Source: Candidatus Methanoperedens sp.
Lineage (GTDB): Archaea > Halobacteriota > Methanosarcinia > Methanosarcinales > Methanoperedenaceae
Length of the DNA stretch: 56,743 nt
Direction of reading: 5' to 3'
Assembly: GCA_030650845.1 (NCBI GenBank)
Contig: JAUSDC010000225.1
Location: 1-56,743 of the forward strand
The notes under the pieces are model-generated. The model ran no database searches, was not told the DNA's origin, and saw only the letters and a program-made list of their open reading frames with translations. The translations under genes were made by a program, and so were the position numbers. Below, piece after piece: positions 51,762 to 56,743 of the stretch (its first letter is position 1; the number at the start of each line of letters is the position of its first letter).

Positions 51762-53060
51762 CTATATTCGAATATATGTGATCAAGATCCCCCATATTAT
51801 TATGACCGCTATTCCAAGATAGATAAACTTAGTGAAAGTCTTCTTTATCAATTCTGCAAGCTCATTCGGACCTGACCATTTCACGATAAATATCTTTGTC
51901 CCTGTGCTCATTATGCCTGCAAGCACGGCTGTCAGCGCCGCGGTAGTTGGGGAAACATGACCGCTAACCGCAAGCGACACGACAGATGCTGTCACTACTG
52001 CGCTACTTACAAAACCTCCAAGAGCGGTGGCATATACGCCTGCTGCCCCTGCATATCTGTTAGCAAATGTTGAGAACATAGATAAAGCTGCAAAACCGAA
52101 ACCGAATTTAACCGCAGAAGAGAGCGCGAATGGTGATTCGAGTTTTATCATCTCGCTGACATGAGTTCCATTCCTTGATCTTATTAAAGCAGACACGGCA
52201 AAAGACGTGATCACTATCTGCGGCGGCGCCATAAGCAGGAACACCCTGCCGCTTGGATCGACTATCAGCGCTATGAGCAGATTTCTCACAAGCATTGAAG
52301 CATTGGACATAATGATGCCGGTAAAGCTTGATTCCACAAGTTCACTCTTTTCTTTAGCCATTGCAGCTATGGCACCTGTTGTGGCTTCGCTGTTTACGAT
52401 CCCCCCAAGAAGTCCAGAGATCGGAAGTCCGTACTTTGGACCGAATTTTTTCATTGTAATAAAGCTGATGAAACTGATGGTTGAAACCACGATCACGATC
52501 AATAGCACCCATCTTGGATTGATGACACCCATGAACAATTCTTCTGGTGTCACAGGATACAGTATGAAGATCACAGCAAGAAAACGTACCGCGCTTTGTA
52601 TCTCAACATCAGTAAGTTCAGTTGCAAATGAATGAAGCTTCCGCTTCTCTGCAAGAAGGAGTGTAATAACAACAGCTCCGGCAATGGATATCATGTACTG
52701 GTTGTGGGTTATAAAAATCCCGAGGAGAAATGTACAAAAGAGCGCTATCGGACCTGTTATTCCGGGCTGTCTCAGGGTGACGTTCTTAATATACACATAT
52801 ATTGCCGAGATCATTGAAAAAAATGCTAGTGATACAAGCAGGATACCTGGATTAACCGTGAGAGCAAGGTAAGAAGAGACCATTCCTGTAATACTTGCTA
52901 TGGTAAATGAGCGCACACCCGCTATTAACTCACGCCCTTCTGCTCGCCTGTGTTCCCTTTCTATGCCTATCAGGATGCCGATAAGTGAAGCCAGCACGAG
53001 TTTCTGGAAGAAATCCAGGATCACGCTCATGTCGCCAAGGGATGACGGTATCAGTTCCAT
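51762..53060 (-). CDS. MgtC/DUF4010-domain membrane protein
   Basis: This 432-aa protein has a MgtC-like N-terminal domain (LASLIGILIGIEREHRRAEG, VRSFTIASITGM) and a C-terminal DUF4010 domain with about 12 spans in total (SGLLGGIVNSEATTGAIAAMAKE being typical). Function unknown; proteins of this type are common in archaea. Divergent from gpmI, with an 87-base shared upstream spacer. Confidence 0.85.
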   Translation of the reverse strand: MELIPSSLGDMSVILDFFQKLVLASLIGILIGIEREHRRAEGRELIAGVRSFTIASITGMVSSYLALTVNPGILLVSLAFFSMISAIYVYIKNVTLRQPGITGPIALFCTFLLGIFITHNQYMISIAGAVVITLLLAEKRKLHSFATELTDVEIQSAVRFLAVIFILYPVTPEELFMGVINPRWVLLIVIVVSTISFISFITMKKFGPKYGLPISGLLGGIVNSEATTGAIAAMAKEKSELVESSFTGIIMSNASMLVRNLLIALIVDPSGRVFLLMAPPQIVITSFAVSALIRSRNGTHVSEMIKLESPFALSSAVKFGFGFAALSMFSTFANRYAGAAGVYATALGGFVSSAVVTASVVSLAVSGHVSPTTAALTAVLAGIMSTGTKIFIVKWSGPNELAELIKKTFTKFIYLGIAVIIIWGILITYIRI

Positions 53061-53147
53061 GTATGAAGATTATATGTTTAGTTTTTTATAAATACTTATT
53101 GCAGGATATAGATAACTTCATACACTTTCGGAAACCATTCTGCACCA

Positions 53148-54671
53148 ATGATCAAGAAAAGACCTGTGCTGCTCATGATACTGGATGGATACGGTATCAA
53201 CATGAATAAATCTGGCAATGCCATAGCAGCTGCAAGAACTCCCAACCTTGACAGGATTTTCTCAACATATCCTCATTGTGAACTTGAATCCTCAGGAGAA
53301 TCAGTAGGGTTGCCAGAAGGACAGATGGGAAACTCTGAGGTAGGGCATCTCAATATCGGCGCCGGAAGGGTCGTATTTCAGGACCTGACACGAATATCAA
53401 GATCCATTCGCGAAGGAGAATTCAAGAAGAACAGGGCTCTTCTTGAAGTTATAAAAAAAGTGAAAGAGAAAGGATCATCCCTTCATCTTATGGGGCTTCT
53501 CTCAGACGGCGGGGTGCACAGCCACATAAGTCATATGTATGCGCTTCTTGACATGGCAAAGGAGCAGGGCATTGCAAAAGTATTTGTTCATGCGTTCCTT
53601 GATGGCAGGGACGTTGCCCCAAAAAGCGCTCTCACTTATATTGAAGATGCTGAAAAAAAGATGACCGAGCTTGGAGGAAAGTTCGCCACTATTTCAGGAA
53701 GATATTATGCAATGGACAGGGATAAGAGGTGGGAGAGGGTGGAGAAAGCCTATGATTCCCTGACAAAAGGAATAGGCGACGCGGCAGAAAGTGCTTCTAT
53801 TGCAGTAAAAAACGCTTATGATCGAGGTGTAACTGATGAGTTCGTAGCCCCAACTGTTATAGTCAGGAACAACAAACCCATATCCCGTATATCTGATAAT
53901 GACGCCATTATATTCTTCAATTTCCGCTCTGACCGTGCCCGCGAGATTACCCGTGCATTTATAGATGAAGATTTCACAGGATTTAAACGAAAATCACATC
54001 CGAATACACATTTCATATGCCTGACCCAATATGATGAGACATTTGGAGTCACAATTGCATTCCATTCTGAGTCGCTGAAAAATATCCTGGCAGAAGTACT
54101 ATCACGACATCATTTAAAACAGCTCAGGATAGCAGAGACCGAGAAATATGCGCACGTCACGTTCTTCTTTAATGGTGGTATAGAGGTGCCTGTTCCCGGC
54201 GAAGATAGAGTCCTTATTCCCTCTCCAAAGGTTGCGACTTACGACCTCCAGCCTGAAATGAGCGCCTTCCAGGTAACTGATGAAGTGGTGAAGGCAGTGG
54301 CTTCTGGGAAATATGATGTTATTGTCCTTAATTATGCTAATTGTGACATGGTAGGTCACACCGGTTTGTTTGAGGCTTCAGTTAAAGCAGTTGAAGCAAT
54401 AGACTCGTGTATTGGCAGAGTGTATGACGCTGTAATACAAGCTGTAGGGCTTCTTATTCTCACCGCAGACCACGGGAATGCAGAGAAAATGCTAGATGAA
54501 ACTGGCGGAATACATACGGCTCACACCTCCAACCGCGTGCCTTTTGTGATATGTGAGAAAGGAATAAATTTAAGGAACGGAATACTGGCTGATATAGCCC
54601 CCACCATACTTGAGGTACTGGACATTGAAAAACCCGAGGAGATGACAGGACTGTCCCTGATCCAGTCGTAA
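53148..54671 (+). CDS. gpmI: 2,3-bisphosphoglycerate-independent phosphoglycerate mutase
   Basis: This 507-aa enzyme interconverts 3- and 2-phosphoglycerate. Alkaline phosphatase superfamily motifs are present: MILDGYG with Asp13, the catalytic serine Ser63 in QMGNSEVGHLNIGAGRV, VHAFLDGRDVAPKSAL, and LTADHGNAEKM near the C-terminus. It is the bacterial-type iPGM rather than the shorter archaeal aPGM. Followed by the DUF155-like gene at a 34-base gap. Confidence 0.95.
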   Translation: MIKKRPVLLMILDGYGINMNKSGNAIAAARTPNLDRIFSTYPHCELESSGESVGLPEGQMGNSEVGHLNIGAGRVVFQDLTRISRSIREGEFKKNRALLEVIKKVKEKGSSLHLMGLLSDGGVHSHISHMYALLDMAKEQGIAKVFVHAFLDGRDVAPKSALTYIEDAEKKMTELGGKFATISGRYYAMDRDKRWERVEKAYDSLTKGIGDAAESASIAVKNAYDRGVTDEFVAPTVIVRNNKPISRISDNDAIIFFNFRSDRAREITRAFIDEDFTGFKRKSHPNTHFICLTQYDETFGVTIAFHSESLKNILAEVLSRHHLKQLRIAETEKYAHVTFFFNGGIEVPVPGEDRVLIPSPKVATYDLQPEMSAFQVTDEVVKAVASGKYDVIVLNYANCDMVGHTGLFEASVKAVEAIDSCIGRVYDAVIQAVGLLILTADHGNAEKMLDETGGIHTAHTSNRVPFVICEKGINLRNGILADIAPTILEVLDIEKPEEMTGLSLIQS

Positions 54672-54705
54672 TAATATATATACTTTTTAAAACATATATT
54701 ACAGC

Positions 54706-55821
54706 ATGGACGCCTCTGGTGACCTGACAATTTTCAACGGTAAGCTAACCATACTTTTGGCTTTCAGCCCGGGTGGAGAACTGGATAAGAACCTGTTGAC
54801 CAAACTCATTGGTTCGGACATAATTGCAGAAAGATGGAACAAGCCAATAGAGATGGAACAATCAGAAGGCGTGGCAGTTATTGTTTCAGGCAGTGAAAAA
54901 ATAACCTGCAACGTGAATATTTATACAGATGTTTTTATAGCCGGTGTATCGATACTGAGGACTGAAATAGAGATCAGAGACAGGATATTATTGAATGATA
55001 TTCTGGTTGCCCTCCACTCAAATACTATCATCGTCGAGGGGCTTGATTTTCAGTCGTTCTCGAACAAAAAGATCGCTGAGATCCATGATAAACTTAATCC
55101 TTCAAAGAAAGGCCCGGAATATCCTATTACCAAGAGATACACACTTTTAAAGATCAAGGATTTTAAACCAGTACTCGACCAAAAAGGATTAAAAGACCAG
55201 TATGGCGAGATCATTACACGCTTCCTGTCAGGTGAGACATCAATACGACCATTGCACAGCAAAGAGATCAACGATAAACTCGCGAATGACCTGTCATATT
55301 ATGATGAAGATCTTTTCCTTGCCTCTCCTGAAGGCGTTTTCATCATGGGCTGCGATGATTACCTCAAGGACCTGCGTGAATTGCTTGAGCTGTCTATTTC
55401 ATTATTACTGCTTTTCCAGATATATGACAGGAAGATAGACCAGGAGATAACCCATGCATTTGTTGCTATAAAGAAAATGCACAGCTCAAAAGTCTATTTC
55501 CTGACCCAGGCTCCGCGTAATCTTGAAAGATCCCTGCTAAAAGTGAGCGAAATAGGGCTTATCATACTTGATGATATCGAGGATCTGATGAATCCTCATA
55601 AGATCACTCAGGACTGGTATTACCAGTCAGCCTATCAAAGAATGTTGAATACTCTCAAAGTTTGGGACTTTGAAAAAGTAGTGGAGCATAAGATCGATGC
55701 GCTTCAGGAATTGTACTCTACTGCAAGACAGCTTTCTTCAGAGCAATTGACAATGCTTCTAGAAGTTGCTGTCGTACTGATGATATTGTGGGAAATTGTA
55801 CTTCCGCTTGTAAAAGGATGA
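54706..55821 (+). CDS. DUF155/RMD1-like membrane-anchored protein
   Basis: This 371-aa protein has mixed alpha/beta N-terminal part (FNGKLTILLAFSPGGELD, IVEGLDFQSFSNKKIAEIHDK), then a long charged helical region and a single C-terminal membrane helix (LEVAVVLMILWEIVLPL, about 351-367). The ending (EHKIDALQELYSTARQLSSEQ before the helix) resembles the C-terminus of DUF155/RMD1 proteins of mitochondria and archaea. N-terminal similarity is not clear, so the assignment is tentative. Confidence 0.5.
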   Translation: MDASGDLTIFNGKLTILLAFSPGGELDKNLLTKLIGSDIIAERWNKPIEMEQSEGVAVIVSGSEKITCNVNIYTDVFIAGVSILRTEIEIRDRILLNDILVALHSNTIIVEGLDFQSFSNKKIAEIHDKLNPSKKGPEYPITKRYTLLKIKDFKPVLDQKGLKDQYGEIITRFLSGETSIRPLHSKEINDKLANDLSYYDEDLFLASPEGVFIMGCDDYLKDLRELLELSISLLLLFQIYDRKIDQEITHAFVAIKKMHSSKVYFLTQAPRNLERSLLKVSEIGLIILDDIEDLMNPHKITQDWYYQSAYQRMLNTLKVWDFEKVVEHKIDALQELYSTARQLSSEQLTMLLEVAVVLMILWEIVLPLVKG

Positions 55822-55823
55822 TA

Positions 55824-56480
55824 TTAATTCTTCTTATACCTCTCAAGGTACACGACTTCTATAATATCAGTATTTTCAATGAGCTCATTTGCGATCTGGC
55901 GCTTTGACATGAGCCATCTCTGGTTAAATGTGATCTCAGATGGTATCTCAACTGTTGCAGTGCTGTCTTTTATTTCAACCGAGAACTCTTTTCCGATATA
56001 TAGACCAAGAAGTCCTTTGACCTTACCCTCATTATCTTCGACCTTTTCTTTTATCTCGTAATCATATGTGACTGTTTGACCTGCAAGGAACCTGTTAAAG
56101 TCCACCGTTGCCATTCTTCCGATAGCACGAATTACTATACCCTGCCTGCCATCCACAAGAACAGGCATCCCGACCTGCGGTCTCTGTTCGAACTTGGTGA
56201 TGGGGACGGTTTCTATAAGTTCAGGGTTCCTCTCACCAAAGGCTTTTTCTGGCGGCATGGTAACGCTTCCTGAATATCCCACATCCTTCCCAACAAGGTC
56301 TTCATCAAGACCAGCAACTGTATGACCTGCTCCAACAATAATGACATCTCCGCCATACTTTCCTTTCTCATTGTAGATTTCGTTTGCCTTAGCGATTTCC
56401 TCATTCGTGGTGTCAAAAACTCGGTCTTCGTTCTTTCCTGTGTATGAAACTCTGATGAAATCTCCTTTCTGGATAGTCAT
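55824..56480 (-). CDS. FKBP-type peptidyl-prolyl isomerase, long archaeal form
   Basis: This 218-aa protein folds proline bonds and acts as a chaperone. FKBP features are IRVSYTGKNEDRVFDTT (9-25), VGAGHTVAGLDEDLVG, and MPPEKAFGERNPELIETVP, with an insert (about 85-135) corresponding to the chaperone insert of SlyD-like enzymes. Its C-terminal 70 residues are an archaeal extension. Convergent with the DUF155-like gene (three bases apart). Confidence 0.93.
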   Translation of the reverse strand: MTIQKGDFIRVSYTGKNEDRVFDTTNEEIAKANEIYNEKGKYGGDVIIVGAGHTVAGLDEDLVGKDVGYSGSVTMPPEKAFGERNPELIETVPITKFEQRPQVGMPVLVDGRQGIVIRAIGRMATVDFNRFLAGQTVTYDYEIKEKVEDNEGKVKGLLGLYIGKEFSVEIKDSTATVEIPSEITFNQRWLMSKRQIANELIENTDIIEVVYLERYKKN

Positions 56481-56555
56481 AATGATTCCTGTCTTTTTCG
56501 GCTCTTGATGTACCTATGGTATAAAAAACTTATTACAGACCATCATTATAAACCA

Positions 56556-56743
56556 TCACAAACGATTTCTGAAATACCTGGCACTATCAAGTGCGCTGCA
56601 TAGCGTTCCTTCAAATGTGATGATATGACCTGATATTTTTCCATCCTCTATCACAAACTCGATCGCGCTTGGCTCTGACATCCTTGGAGCAGTAGGACTT
56701 CCAGGGCATGCAATGAGGACATCCGACGTCTCTATTACAGGTT
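56556..56743 (-). CDS. partial gene at the window edge, unknown product
   Basis: Only the C-terminal 62 codons lie in the window: residues PVIETSDVLIACPGSPTAPR and then a small domain ending CSALDSARYFRNRL. No family recognised. The start is beyond the right edge. Confidence 0.65.
   Translation of the reverse strand, partial: PVIETSDVLIACPGSPTAPRMSEPSAIEFVIEDGKISGHIITFEGTLCSALDSARYFRNRL

Noticed and set aside
1-56743. CRISPR arrays, insertion sequences, integrases, rRNA genes
   Set aside because: No spaced direct repeats of CRISPR length, transposase-like protein, terminal repeats or rRNA signature were found. The periodic elements have 9-11 nt units, unlike CRISPR repeats.

Overview
The window looks like a chromosomal segment of a euryarchaeon related to the Methanosarcinales. 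A Methanoperedens/ANME-2d-type genome is my best guess, but no mcr gene is present to anchor it. Evidence for archaea: RNA polymerase subunit D in an S13-S4-S11-RpoD cluster, archaeal DnaG, TATA-box promoters, a 7S SRP RNA, Trm1, the archaeal HMG-CoA synthase/thiolase/DUF35 trio and archaeal class II GAPDH. Evidence for a C1-metabolising methanogen or methanotroph relative: the corrinoid/Fe-S acetyl-CoA decarbonylase/synthase subunits CdhD and CdhE, a MfnA-type tyrosine decarboxylase (methanofuran pathway), a CobT-like protein and a CooT-like nickel protein. I see no insertion sequence, phage, CRISPR array or rRNA operon, and coding density is high on both strands.

Layout. 1-3.3 kb: a repeat element, tRNA-Leu and a leftward ribosomal protein/RpoD operon. 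3.4-5.0 kb: NifS/IscU iron-sulfur assembly pair. 5.0-13.4 kb: RpiA, a sugar nucleotidyltransferase, a UPF0235/Toprim pair, DnaG with a structured leader, a CobT-like protein, a TrmB-like regulator opposite a DUF350 membrane protein, and a DUF2117-like protein. 13.5-17.4 kb: cdhD-cdhE and a short FtsZ. 17.4-22.6 kb: accessory genes (possible antitoxin remnant, DUF4143 ATPase, small-ORF/nucleotidyltransferase pair), Trm1, PyrK-PyrD. 22.6-25.2 kb: two tRNAs, an Lrp-type regulator with a cysteine-rich tail, a ferredoxin-like protein, a PAC2 protein and an AbrB-like mini-ORF. 25.3-27.2 kb: a leftward sulfur-relay operon (MoeB/ThiF, TusA, two DsrE-like proteins, DsrH-like). 27.3-33.7 kb: site-2 protease, ABC-2 transporter with a degenerate ATPase, then regulator-HMG-CoA synthase-thiolase-DUF35 for mevalonate synthesis. 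33.8-35.0 kb: tRNA-Pro, winged-helix protein, SRP RNA, second copy of the repeat, tRNA-Ser. 35-56.7 kb: CorA-like transporter, TolB-like propeller, GAPDH, CooT, bactofilin-like protein, GuaA PP-loop subunit, transporters, superoxide dismutase, MutS2-like ATPase, tRNA-Asp, tRNA-Val, DUF116, MfnA, amino acid permease, TrpRS, unknown proteins, MgtC/DUF4010, phosphoglycerate mutase, a DUF155-like protein, an FKBP and a truncated gene at the edge.

The most unusual non-coding signal is a set of short palindromic intergenic elements of four different sequences (core words ACAGGAT, TTTGCG, CGAACT, ATCCGTG). They share one architecture: a short word repeated about every 9-11 nt, usually on both arms of an imperfect hairpin. 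Several lie beside tRNA or SRP RNA genes. Other points worth a second look are the structured dnaG leader, the sulfur-relay operon without an adjacent ubiquitin-like carrier, the probable toxin-antitoxin-like modules, a possible non-standard start codon, and enzymes lacking family-typical residues (NifS, the ABC ATPase, CorA).
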